Shown: piece by piece, positions 21,316 through 31,400 of the stretch
Numbering within the stretch: position 1 is the stretch's first letter
How the letters are laid out: every line of letters begins with the position of its first letter
Source: Linyphia triangularis
Lineage: Eukaryota > Arthropoda > Arachnida > Araneae > Linyphiidae
DNA length: 64,000 nt
Direction: 5' to 3'
NCBI GenBank assembly: GCA_963978545.1
Contig: OZ021721.1
Coordinates: 41,302,785-41,366,784, forward strand
Program-made: the position numbers and the translations under genes
Notes under the pieces: model-generated
What the model saw: the letters and a program-made list of their open reading frames with translations, nothing else
Database searches by the model: none
What the model was told of the DNA's origin: nothing

Positions 21316-22593
21316 AAAGTCCTAAAGCTTTCTTAAATTCACCTACCTTAAATTTTCCTTTCAATGGTTCAAGTCAGTATTAGGAAATTAGTCATTTAGT
21401 CATAATTGTCCAGTCTTTTTGTTGATATATTCTTGTTTGAAACTATAATTTCTGCTAAAATATTTAAAAACTTTTTATATTAACCATTTTGCATTAAATT
21501 TCACTGAAAAATTTTGCAATTTTTTTTATTGTTGTTTAAAACTATTGTAATTAGTTTTTTGAAGTAATTTTAAATTTCAATGTTAAAAAATTGGACTTAA
21601 GTAGGTCAACTGTTTCTCAGTGTACTTATAATTTATAAACATTGGATGTCATTGAAGACTTATATTACTATATCTAATCATGCAAATTTCAGTGGTTTTT
21701 TTTTTTTTTTTTTTTTTTTTCTTCCCTGGAAGCTGTCTAAAAGGTTGCAAGTTTGCCTTTGAGTAAAAATTTTTGGTTGGAACTTTGAACCGTATAGCAA
21801 AATTTAATTTATTGAATGTTTTTCTAAAAAATCCTGGAAATCTCTGATAAAACAGTAATTTGTTATTAAAAAGCACAAAATTTGTGTTCTAAGTAAACAT
21901 TCAAATATAGTAATCTACCTTTGAATGAATATTGGTTTAGAATAAGAGCTTCTTTTAAGAACTATTTATTATTTAAAAGATTTTTTAAAAAGTGCAAACC
22001 GCAGGTAAAATGTACAATTCTTTTAAAAGCCAATAAATTCATCTTTTTTATTACAATTTTTGTTTAGAACTTTGAATTATCAAAAAAGATCTCTTATTGT
22101 AAAGTAGCATTCTTAAAATTTGCCAAGCATCCAAGAGATCTCTTAAAGATTTAAAGCATGTATTCATAACAATAACAACCCATTAAAATTTAATAAAAGA
22201 TTTTTTACACTATGAAATATATTTCCTAAAAGATTGCATTGTTGAATATTACTTCCAAGAATGCCCAAAATATAATATATTTTAGAATGAAATTAAGTAT
22301 TTGATAATCTTGAAAAATACCGATTTGATTTTGATGGAAGTTTTTGTATTATTTTGTACTTATAATTCATAAGTAGTACTTATTCCAGGAACAGTTTTTA
22401 ATCTACAGGTTTGTCTTTATAAGCTAAAAATGACAAAACAACAATTAAGTTGATTTCAAAATAGTATGCTGAAAAGCTACCCCCACCTCCCAACAAATTC
22501 AATCTTTTTGAAGAACTATTAAATTTGATGCAAAAGAGTAATTAAAAGAATTTGAAATGATAAACATACCACACAATATTTTATATATATAAA
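20835..22593. other. Intron sequence with poly(A) and poly(T) runs
   Basis: No gene is seen. An A run of about 30 lies at 21283-21313 and a T run of about 26 at 21695-21720. Either could be the tail of an old retrotransposed copy, but I cannot read a body next to them. Confidence 0.6.
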
Positions 22594-22828
22594 TGTGGAG
22601 ATGGGTGTACCGGCAGGAAGAAAGTGACGAGACAGAGAATTGGTCTCTTTGTTTATTAAGTAATCATATTGACAGAGCTTAATGCAGGCTTGTATCGTAC
22701 GTGGCAGATCTACAGGAAGTGTGTGAGTTTAAGAGTTATTGAGTGATTCTGCTCCTTCTCGCCAGAGGGCGTTGCTACTACGAGAGGGGAGAATGACTGT
22801 TGGTTCTCATAACTCGGTCATCCTGACA
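22594..22828 (-). repeat. gypsy 3' LTR
   Basis: On the minus strand it starts TGTCAGGATGACCGAG and ends TCTCCACA, 235 bp, with TG..CA ends. The purine-rich GAACGAGGAACT directly precedes it on the minus strand as polypurine tract. The part 22594-22724 matches 29445-29574, with about a dozen differences by eye. Confidence 0.88.
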
Positions 22829-23034
22829 AGTTCCTCGTTCTAGAGGACTAGTGTAGAGCTAAATATGTTGATTAAATGTTTAGCTGAAATGAAAAGACAT
22901 GTAAAGTTATTGAAATTAAAATAAGAAAACATATATATACAGTTTGTTTAGGACACTAAAAGATTGTAACAAAAGTCCTGAAAAGTAAAATGTTTTAGGT
23001 TCAGTTTGACAGTCCAATTTGTAAAGAGTCAAAG

Positions 23035-24252
23035 TTAATGTTCAGACCAAGGTTTCATGTGGTCTGCTGCAGATGATGTAATATTTGGTCCTTCATGTTG
23101 ACCTATTTTGACTACCTCATATCGATCATTTCTTTTCACAACTGTCACTTTATAAGGTCCTAAGAACTTTGATCGCAGTTTCAAGCCTGTTCCGAACTGA
23201 GTTCTTTGTATTGCCACTATATCGTTGACTTTGTAAAGGTGAGGCTTCTTTCTTTTGCAGTTAAACTGCTGACGTTTTTCCTGTTGTATTTTCAAGATGT
23301 TCTTCGCTTCTTCTCTCGTGTTGTCTCTTTCTTGTATGGTGCTTCTTATGTACTCATCATCAAGTATTTCTTTAATTTTCATATCTTCCTTATTCTTCAT
23401 TTGAACACCAATCATTATTTCAAAAGGTGTATACTTTGTGCTTCGTGAAGTAGAGCTGTTGATAATTCTTTGGACTTCAAGAACAAATTTGTACCATTTG
23501 GTAGGATCTTCTGCAGCAAGTTTTGCTAGAGCAGGAATCAGTATAGAATGTATTTGCTCAATCTGTCCATTTCCGCGGAGAATTCCGGTTGCTATTTGGA
23601 TGTGCTCTATCTCCTCTTCAAGGCAGTACTCTTGGAAATTTGTTGATTGGAATGCTGATCCTCGGTCGGAAATAATTCAGGATGGGTTGCCAAAAACATT
23701 CTGTTGTAATTTTAATTTTTCCAGTGCATTCTTTGCTGTTGTAGATTTGACAGGATAAAACCATGTAAATTTAGAGAAGGAATCAACCACTGTAAATATA
23801 TGGTTGTAATTCTTGTGGGTAGAGATAAGTGGTCCAATAAAATTAACGTGATATGTGCTGAGAGGAATACTGTCTTTTGGTATTGAATGCAATAGACCTT
23901 CAGGCTTTCCACGTTTTCTGTTGTAGAGTATGCAATCTATGCAGTTAGCTATTACTTTCTCTACTTGTTTTCTTGCCTTGGGTATGTAGTAATCACATTT
24001 TACGACTTCGGTTTTTGCTGTTGAGAAATGACCTTTGTTGTGTATATCTCGGATGATTTCTTTCTGCATATCTTCGGGTACGACAAGTAGTTCTCTTCCT
24101 TTCTCGTATTGGTATAAGATTCCTTGTTTCACTAGGTGATCGTTGTTTTCACCACGTTCAGTTAAACTTTTTATTATTTTTATGTGCTCGTCTTCGGACT
24201 GCGCTGCCTCGATCCTAGTTCTGACTTCAGCGTGAGAGCTCGTGATTGCCAA
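23035..24252 (-). pseudogene. gypsy integrase remnant
   Basis: The frames give the HHCC finger (IHNKGHFSTAKTE..., ...VIANCIDCILYNRKRGKPEG). The core follows with HVNFIGPL and VVDSFSKFTWFYPVK, then after an in-frame TGA near 23680 IISDRGSAF. The C-terminal part is at 23035-23415 (NCKRKKPHLYKVNDIVAIQR, FLGPYKVTVVKRNDRYEVVK). The residue that should be the first catalytic Asp (H-[IV]-D-F-x-G-P) is Asn, a one-base change. With the stop, the enzyme is dead. Confidence 0.9.
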
Positions 24253-24263
24253 TACTGTTTTTC

Positions 24264-26480
24264 AGCTAAGAGCATTCACATGAGGCATTTTATTTCCTGC
24301 ACGATGTATTACTCCATATTCGAATTCTTCAAGCAATAATGCCCATCTTGCTATTTTCGGAGTAAAGTCTTTCTTTTCCATCGTCTTCTGGAAAGCGGCA
24401 CAATCTGTAACAATCTTAAATTTGGATCCAAGCAAATAGTTTCGGAATTTTTCTCAGCTTCGACGATTGCTAAGACTTCCAGTTCATAACTACAGTACTT
24501 TTCTTGTGCAAGTGATGTCTTTTTGCTCATGTAGTACATTGGATGTAGGTTACCACGATCAGTTTATTGGAGTATAGCTGCTAAACCATAGGCACTTGCG
24601 TCGGTATGTAGCTCTAAGGGTTCACCTTGTTTGTATACATTTAGTACTGGTTTTTGTGATAAGAGTTCTTTCAGCTTAATGAAGGCTTCTCTTAAATGTG
24701 CTCCAAATTGAAATTTAGTGTTTTGTCGAAGAATGTCACTCAATGGCTTAGCTATTGCAGCATAGTTGTGTATAAATTTTCTAAAGTATCCTGAAAGACC
24801 TAAGAAACTTTGTACTTGTTTTACAGTCTTTGGTTCAGGAAATCTTTTTACGGCTAGTGTTTTAGATGGTCGCTGAACGGTACCATTCTCTATTATATAA
24901 CCTAAAAATTCTATTCTTCGCTTTAAAAATTGACATTTCTTAAAATTAAATTCCAAGCCATATTCTGAAGCTACTTTGAATACTTTTTCTAATTTCTCTA
25001 ATCCCTCTTCTTCTGTCCGAGATGGCACGATAAAATCATCTACGAATATAATAACAACAGAATCCCGTAGAAGGTCTCGGAATACGGTGTTGATGTACCT
25101 TTGAAAAATAGTGGAAGACACGCAAAGACCATATGGAGTTTTTAAAAATTCATAATGAGAATTACAGGTACTAAACACAGTGTATTTTGCACTATTCTTG
25201 TTTACAGGGATTTGTAAGAAACTGCTCTTCAGGTCAAGACTACTGAAAATATTTGAATCTTGTAATTTATCAATAACATCCTGTATTAATGGCAAAGGAT
25301 ACCTGTCCGGAACTATTTTCTTATTTAATTTTCTATAATCGCAACATAAACGATGAGATCCATCTTTTTTCGTACTAAAACAATCGGTGAACTATACGGA
25401 CTAAATGATTCCTTAATAATATTTTGCTTAAGCCAAAGTTCGACTTGCTCATCAATAATTTTCTGTTCAGGAATTGGAAAACGTCTACTTCTAATACATA
25501 TAGGAATTTCGTCTGTTAAAATAATATTCATTTCCATTCCCCTACTTTTAATTTTATTCAGCGTGCAACCCTCAATCAAATGAGTCAATTTTCTCTTTTT
25601 ATCTAAGTCCCGAATGTGGGTTAAGTCAATTTCATCTAAATAACTCGAAAAAGCGGCTTTAGATAAACAATGTTCAACTATATCCGCTTCATTATTACTT
25701 ACAACAGCGATGTTATTTGAATAGCATGGAGTAATAAATTTATTTTCAGTTGAATCATCATTCTTATTTTCTGGGATGACTGACAGATCACTAGCTACTA
25801 AATCAGACTCACGGGCTTCGTTCGTTTGTAATACTAGTTTTGGAAGAAAAAACCCATGCTCATCTCCAATCGCAGTATCTTTTTTATTTATGTGTTCGCT
25901 TTTCTCTGGAGTATAATTCATAGCTTTTTGATACTCTTGCAGCGCGAGATTTGTTTTTAATTTTTTGTTGGGATATGTTAAAATCTTTTCTGCATTTGAT
26001 TCGTTGTGTTTGTTATTTATTCCAATTAGGATTTGTGATGACGATTGCAGAATTTTATCACTAGAAAGAAAATGATAATTTTGGGCGATATTTGATTTGC
26101 GTCTGCTTTTTATTTTGTTAGTGAAAATATCTAGAGTAGCTTTGACTTCTTGAAAGAGTTTATTAGATTGCGTGGGAAGATCGGTGCCTTCCTTTGTGAT
26201 TATTGGCGCGATAGGATCTGTTTGACCTTGACACGTGCGCAGTTCTAATAAGACTTTGGGAGGAATAATTAGGTCAGCATATAATACTTCACAGATTGCA
26301 GCGGTTATTGTTAATTGTTTTTGGGTAGTGCAAGTTTTATTTTTGCAAGTTTTGCATTAACCTCATTTCTGAATACACCTGTTAAGGATACTACCCTCGA
26401 ATATTGTTGTGGCTGATAAATAATTAGCTTTCGGACATACAAAAGAAGTACCGCTGTCGATAAGTGTTTTACGACGATAT
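24264..26480 (-). pseudogene. gypsy protease, reverse transcriptase and RNase H remnant
   Basis: From upstream to downstream: a protease active site LIDSGTSFVC (26444-26467); RT N-part at 25325-25921 (PYSSPIVLVRKK); RT core at 24564-25295 (LDLKSSFLQIPVNKNSAKYT, FVDD catalytic box near 25037, LGYIIENGTVQRP, FLGLSGYFRKFI); RNase H start (LELHTDASAYGLAAILQ) and AQEKYCSYELEVLAIVEA at 24351-24539. RT has FVDD where YVDD/YIDD is commoner; both occur in gypsy elements. Breaks lie near 24540-24560 and 25300. Confidence 0.9.
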
Positions 26481-27307
26481 CATTTACCAAAATATTTTCG
26501 CAGTGTAGTTCATTAATAATTTCATTGCTTTGTATAACTTTGTTTCGATTTCACACACAGGGTTATTTGTTGAATTTGAAATATTATTTCTAGTATTATT
26601 TTCGTGTCTTGACATATTCCCTTGATTATTGAATCCCCTTGTAGGTCTGTTATAGAAAACTTCCAAAAAACAAATAATTTTATGCATTGTTTTCAAATGG
26701 CGGTGTGCGGAAATTAGCGTCACTTAAAGACTTGCGCTTCGAAATAAAATAAATGTCACATTCGTTAGCTAGTTCTGATGGTTTAAACCGAGTTTCCCTT
26801 GACGCACGGATATGTGTGCCTACGATTCCCTGTCCAAAGTACTAAAAAGTTTGTCAGACACCATTAACTGGCATAGTGATTCGAAATCTTTGACATTACG
26901 CAGTTTGCAGCAATAATCGAAGGCTGTGGTCAATCATGACGAAAAATGTACGTTGGCTTCTGCGGAACTTAAAAGACTTTATTGTGGTGTGGGTTGAAAT
27001 TCTCGTAAAACGAGTTTTAACTTGCTCATAGTTAGCTAATTCATGTTCAGGAATATACAGTAAAATATTGTTGGCACGTTCCCCAAGAGCATTAATCAAA
27101 ATCTCCGACTTTAATTCACGTGCAACTTTTTTAGTTATAAAAGCTTGTTCTAAAGATCGAAAAAAAATAAGGGGAAATTTTCGGGTCTAGTGGGGACCGG
27201 CGTGCTGAGTGTTTTGACGCTTTTTATTAAGTTTTCAATGTTCGGTGATGTTTTAGTTGGTATGTTATCGTATGCTAAATTATTTTGGTTTTCCCCTGTG
27301 TTATTTC

Positions 27308-28352
27308 TAAAGCTGGCCATACACGATCGTTCCAAATCCAATACCCGCGCCACTCCAATGACGTCACAATTCCATTTGGACCGGCTTGAAAACAGGGGGT
27401 CACACACGATCACTCCATTTTTAACCATCCACGTCAGTCTTAGAAGATTGAAATCCACGGGCAAAGTCGTTAAGCTATGGTTGTGTTTCTTTTAAATTAG
27501 GCAGCTTTTTTTCCGAGAAATTTGATTAGTTAATACTTCAAAAATATAGTACAAATATTTTTAAATAAAATGACGTAAAATTTGTGTTTCTATCATTAGT
27601 AGAACTTAAAATATTCAAGTTATTGTTACTCGACAACAGTATTTCGACCACGCTATTTTGAAACTTTGAAGCTGTTTTTCTCGAAAATAGTTTATGGTCC
27701 CCTTTTTTTATTATTTTTAATTGATATAACTTAAAAACTACTTCTTATAAATTTATGAAACTTTCCACAATTATTTATATATTTCTTTAATTTGTCTTCG
27801 GGAATTGTATATATTACTTTAAAAAAAAAAAAAAAAAAAAAGGTTTTTAGAGCTTAGCTTACTACTATAGGTTTTGTACAGTTTTTTGAAAAAAATATTT
27901 TTTTACAAATTTTCTAAATACTTTATTGGAAAATCATGAAAACAGTTTATAAAAGGAATTATAAGTAATTTAATGTAAAAATGAAGTGATAGCTTTAATT
28001 AAATATCATGATAAAAAGCGTTAGAAATCTTCTAAATGCATTGCAATTCTTTATATATTTCAATTAACTGCAATATCAATATCACGGGTCGTGTTTCGGC
28101 TCATTGCGAGATGAATAAACACACCCGAATCATTTCCCCCATTTTTCCCTACCTGATTCCCTATCGCAGCGCGACAGTTTCTGCCACACACGAGGATTCC
28201 ATTTGGAATGAATCTTTTGGAAGTTCAGCCATTTAGAATTCCAAAAAATCGTTCCACTCCAATGATTTCTCGTCGGGTTTCACACACACGGTGCGGTTTT
28301 GGTGGAATAGCGGGCCAATTGTCCTGATGGATCAATCGTGTATGGCCAGCTT
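27308..28352. mobile_element. Inverted-repeat DNA element nested in gypsy gag
   Basis: The ends are AAGCTGGCCATACACGAT on both sides in inverted orientation (27312 and 28335-28352). Subterminal blocks such as CACACACGAT and CCACTCCAATGA occur in both arms. The core (27500-28030) is very A+T-rich with an A run of about 22. There is no coding sequence, so it is non-autonomous. I do not see a matching target duplication; the edges may be off by a few bases. Confidence 0.75.
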
Positions 28353-28418
28353 GGCAAGTTGATCTAATTTTATTTTTTCGACCTCTATTTTTTTTTTATC
28401 TCTGCTTTTGCTTTTTTT

Positions 28419-28528
28419 TCTATCTCTTTTAGTTCTTGCGACTTTCTTTCCTCTTCTAATTTATTTTTTTCTATCTCTTTTAGTTCTTGCGACTTTCTTT
28501 CCTCTTCTAATTTATTTTTTTCTATAAG
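28419..28528 (-). repeat. 51-bp in-frame tandem duplication in gypsy gag
   Basis: Two near-identical 51-bp units (TCTATCTCTTTTAGTTCTTG...) start near 28419 and 28470, followed by a partial third. On the minus strand each encodes 17 residues rich in Lys/Glu (LEEERKSQELKEIEKNK), so the helix is lengthened without breaking the frame. Confidence 0.85.
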
Positions 28529-28766
28529 TTCTTGTGTTTTTCTATCCTCGATTGTTGAACAAATTAAGTCTTTGGTTCTGGTTCGCTTTTAAATACAGGA
28601 TTTTTCTGAATAATTTCTTTTAATTTTATGATTGTGGCACCTGTCGGTACAACTCCTCCTAACTCTGTACAAACCTGGACGAGGTCTTGTTTTTTTCGTA
28701 TTTTTAAACATACTTAATATTAAAATGGTTTGATCCTACCTGAGAATCTTGAAACTTTTCGTTACT

Positions 28767-28779
28767 ATGCAGCGTAGGG
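28767..28779. repeat. SINE target-site duplication (left copy)
   Basis: ATGCAGCGTAGGG, repeated exactly at 28957-28969. Confidence 0.9.
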
Positions 28780-28956
28780 TTGGTTGTATTCAGATTATCT
28801 GGCGCCGTCAGCAACACGAGGGCTATAATGCGCCGAAACATTTCGTCATTTAACAAACCAACATACATTTACAAACACCCATGCCTACACGGGACTCGAA
28901 CCCGCAACCTCGCGGTCTAGAAGCCAGCACGCTAACCACTATACCGTTTGGTCGGC
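28780..28956 (-). mobile_element. tRNA-derived SINE
   Basis: On the minus strand it begins GCCGACCAAACGGTATAGTG, with a pol III A box (TAGTGGTTAGCG) and a B box (GGTTCGAGTCC) at tRNA spacing, followed by a ~100-bp unrelated tail. Identical 13-bp duplications (28767-28779, 28957-28969) flank it, as expected for LINE-driven insertion. The anticodon-loop position reads TCT. The acceptor and anticodon stems do not pair well, so it is not a working tRNA. Confidence 0.92.
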
Positions 28957-29019
28957 ATGCAGCGTAGGGAGATGACTTGTTCAAGTTGGCGGCAGAGTAT
29001 AGGCCTTGTGGATTCTTTC

Positions 29020-29160
29020 GGCGTCCTAAAATTGGTATAAGGATCGCTGCGATGCTGGTCATGCTGGCTACGAGAATGGTAATGATGCTGGCTACGAGGA
29101 TGGCAAATGATGCTGGTTGTTCTGGCTAGGATGCTGGTCGTGCTGGCTATTTGGCACATA
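29020..29160. repeat. GATGCTGGCTACGAG-type short tandem repeat
   Basis: GATGCTGG(T/C) recurs about every 15-30 bases, with irregular spacers. It lies in the leader region of the gypsy element. Confidence 0.7.
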
Positions 29161-29444
29161 CACTTTCAAAATAGAAGACTGTTGACTCGGCGTGGTATTG
29201 GCCCGTTGGATGAATTACTGATGATGTCCGACGGAAGTTCGGTGATATAATCAAAGTTCGTTAAAGTTTAGGCAGGATATATGCAGTTTTATTGGCCTGT
29301 AAAATGCGTTTGCGTTTTTGGTTCGTAAAAGCGTTTTATTTGTATCGATGAAATGGCTTTAGTAGGCCGATGACAACTTCCTGTTTTAAAACAACTTTAC
29401 TTTTTAGAAAATCGCGAGTTCAGTATGGCTGTTTGTGGCAATTT

Positions 29445-29574
29445 TGTGGAAATGGGTGTACCGGCAGGGAGAAAGTGACTAGATGGGAAATTGGTCTCTT
29501 GGTTTATTAAGTAATCATATTGACAGAGGTTAATGCGCGCGTGTATCGTACGCGGCTGATCTACAGGAAGTGTG
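29445..29574 (-). repeat. gypsy 5' LTR, truncated
   Basis: It starts at the same edge as the 3' LTR (TGTGGA.ATGGGTGTACCGGC) but stops after GGAAGTGTG. About 105 bp of the LTR beginning is missing, which removes the promoter end. Confidence 0.85.
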
Positions 29575-30126
29575 GATATTCTAAGTTTTTTCGGGTGTGT
29601 AAAATTGAAAACATAAGATGTAGAGGTCTTGTATATTAAATTTAAAATTTGAACACAACCTTTCATGTGAGGTATGATTATGTTGTTTTTTTTTACCTTC
29701 AGAATAGTGCCGAAAATATGAAAACTTTCAAAAGTTAAAATGGAATAGTATTTGAAATATAGATAGTTGTTTTTAAACATTCTCAGCCATTCTTATTTAC
29801 AGAAAATCAGTATACTCTTTAACCACTAGTATTTCTCTACATTCTATAAATATTCAGAATGATGATCAATGATGTCCTCCTTTCAGCATACAAGAAAACT
29901 CACCAACTAAACTAATCATTAAAATGCGAAAAAAAAATCCGGCAAGTACAGCTTTGATTGATTCGAAATGCAGTAGGAAAGTAACAAATAGGTTTATGCA
30001 TGAAGCAAAAATAATTAAATACAAAGATGAAAACAATATTGAATTTTCATAATTTATAAGATAAAGTCATAGTGGAATCCTTAACAAAATGATGTTTAAA
30101 TCCAAAACAAATAAACAAAACCAACA
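29575..30126. other. Intron sequence, nothing recognised
   Basis: A+T-rich spacer between the truncated gypsy LTR and the Tc1 remnant. Confidence 0.6.
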
Positions 30127-30806
30127 TTAATAGGGTATGTGACCATTCCTCATCCTCATACATTTACAGCGTGTGACTATGCTTTCCGTGAGGTGATCAA
30201 CCATTCCAGAATCAAGTACTCGCCATTTCTCCTGTAGAGCAGTTTGCAACTCTTTGAGAGTAGCTGGGGGTAGGAAACGTTCTTACACAACATGGCCGTG
30301 GGCATTCTAAAGACTTTTAATGGGATTAAGGTTGGGCCAGTACGCACAGTCCCCTCACTCTCCAGGTAGTCATCGATGATTCCAGCTCTATGTGGACGCG
30401 TATTTGCATCTATTAAAATGAAAAAGGAACCAACTAGTGCAACTTATATTATTGCAGTAGACTAGGATTTTATCCTGATCATGGACAGCTGTCACAGAAC
30501 CCTGTCTAAGTCAGTGCAATATCCCAACAAAATTCCTTCCTACACCATGATGCTTCCATCTTGGAATGGGCCGTCTTGAAAACTAATCGTACGAAAGTTC
30601 TAAACACTTTTAACAGCACTTAAATGAAACTCACCCCACATTGCTAGCTTCTTATAGGACTGCCTTTACATATTTCTCGACACGAAACCGTGATTGGCCG
30701 TTACATAACATGTTTGCATACTTCCATCTACCTCTGTAGTAAATTGCAGCCTCTTAAATTCAGATTGGTTTCTAGAAATAAACATGCTTTATTTTGGCAG
30801 TGACTG
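30127..30806 (-). pseudogene. Tc1-family transposase remnant
   Basis: Read on the minus strand across several frames it gives the C-terminal half of a Tc1 transposase. I see DANTRPHRAGIIDDYLESEG (second Asp block), then PTLIPLK/NLNPIKSL in place of the usual SPDLNPIE (the catalytic Glu is Lys). The end reads KWRVLDSGMVDHLTESIVTR and NGHIPY with a stop at 30127-30129. Right of it, CAGTCACTGCCAAAATAAAG (minus strand) next to a TA at 30807 looks like the Tc1 terminus. The other end was not found. Confidence 0.87.
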
Positions 30807-31078
30807 TATAACTAACAGTAATTAATTTTTTCCAATGCATTTACCATGTTTATTCTCTAACCTCTGGAATTTTATTTATTTCTTGAATTTGAATTTTAAG
30901 TTTTTCTGCAGTGGGGTTATTTTTTTTCCATTTGAAAATAATTTCCATTGTATATCAACCACTTCTTCCACCAAATATTTTACTTGGCACTGTAAAAAAA
31001 GTCTGGTTTTCTTTTAAATATTTTCAAACTATTTTCTTTATTTAATTATAGATAGTATAGTATTAATAATAAAGTATA

Positions 31079-31144
31079 AAGCATGCAACTTAGCATTTAT
31101 TTTAGATGTAAGACTTCATAAAGTTCATCCATAAATGTTTATGG
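31079..31144 (+). repeat. ~65-bp repeat flanking the last exon (copy 1, intron)
   Basis: AAGCATG..., TTTATTTTA..T, AAGACTTCATAAAGTT and TTTATGGA occur in the same order again at 31478-31556, about 400 bp downstream, on the other side of the terminal exon. Confidence 0.7.
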
Positions 31145-31226
31145 ATATATTTTCTATAGGTAAAAAGTTTCAAAATAAAAGTTTTTATTCAACTTTTTAT
31201 ATTTTATAATTAAGTATTGTTTTTAG

Positions 31227-31400
31227 ATAGAACAACAAAATCAAATTATTAGGAGCCTTCAAGAAGCACTTGTTCAGTCTAAGCGTGCCTTTGATGCCAC
31301 TCACCAAAAAGCGCCTTTGTTGTGGGAAGGGAGTTCTTCCACCTCACATTTTGAAAGTGAAGCTAAAAGTTCATCCAAGAGTTCCATAGTAGATATATAA
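31227..31400 (+). CDS. Host coiled-coil protein gene, terminal exon
   Basis: A 174-nt phase-0 exon with 57 codons and a TAA at 31398-31400. The acceptor is TTGTTTTTAG. The coiled coil runs on for about 28 residues (IEQQNQIIRSLQEALVQSKR). It then gives way to a Ser-rich, probably disordered tail (SSSTSHFESEAKSSSKS) ending in IVDI. A shift from rod to short Ser-rich tail is common in long coiled-coil scaffolds; partner and location are unknown. This exon makes the gene model convincing, because all upstream exons join it in frame. Confidence 0.82.
   Translation: MEQQNQIIRSLQEALVQSKRAFDATHQKAPLLWEGSSSTSHFESEAKSSSKSSIVDI

Larger units (their letters stand above)
26484..28715 (-). pseudogene. gypsy gag remnant, split by a nested element
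   Basis: The start is probably the ATG at about 28712. Frames then read VCTELGGVVPTGATIIKLKE, like the N-terminal helix domain of many arthropod gypsy gags. Next comes a Lys/Glu-rich helix with a 17-residue duplication. After the nested element at 27308-28352, the gag core remnant follows (INALGERANNILLYIPEHEL, 26896-27099). An Asn-rich tail (26484-26723) stands where a nucleocapsid is expected; I do not see an intact CCHC knuckle. Confidence 0.7.
22594..29574 (-). mobile_element. Ty3/gypsy LTR retrotransposon, decayed, with two nested insertions
   Basis: On the minus strand gag, protease, RT, RNase H and integrase follow in gypsy order between a complete 3' LTR (22594-22828) and a truncated 5' LTR (29445-29574). 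A 1-kb inverted-repeat element (27308-28352) and a SINE (28780-28956) sit in the gag/leader region. Stops and frameshifts occur throughout pol. It lies in the last intron of the host gene, antisense to it. No primer site was recognised next to the 5' LTR remnant. Confidence 0.93.

Noticed and set aside
28884..28956. A functional tRNA gene
   Set aside because: A and B boxes are present, but acceptor and anticodon stems do not pair well, and the sequence is the head of a SINE with target duplications.
28850..29062. Minus-strand 70-codon frame (RPNGIVVSVLASRPRGCGFE)
   Set aside because: This is the translation of the tRNA-derived SINE; the residues come from the A and B boxes, not from a protein gene.
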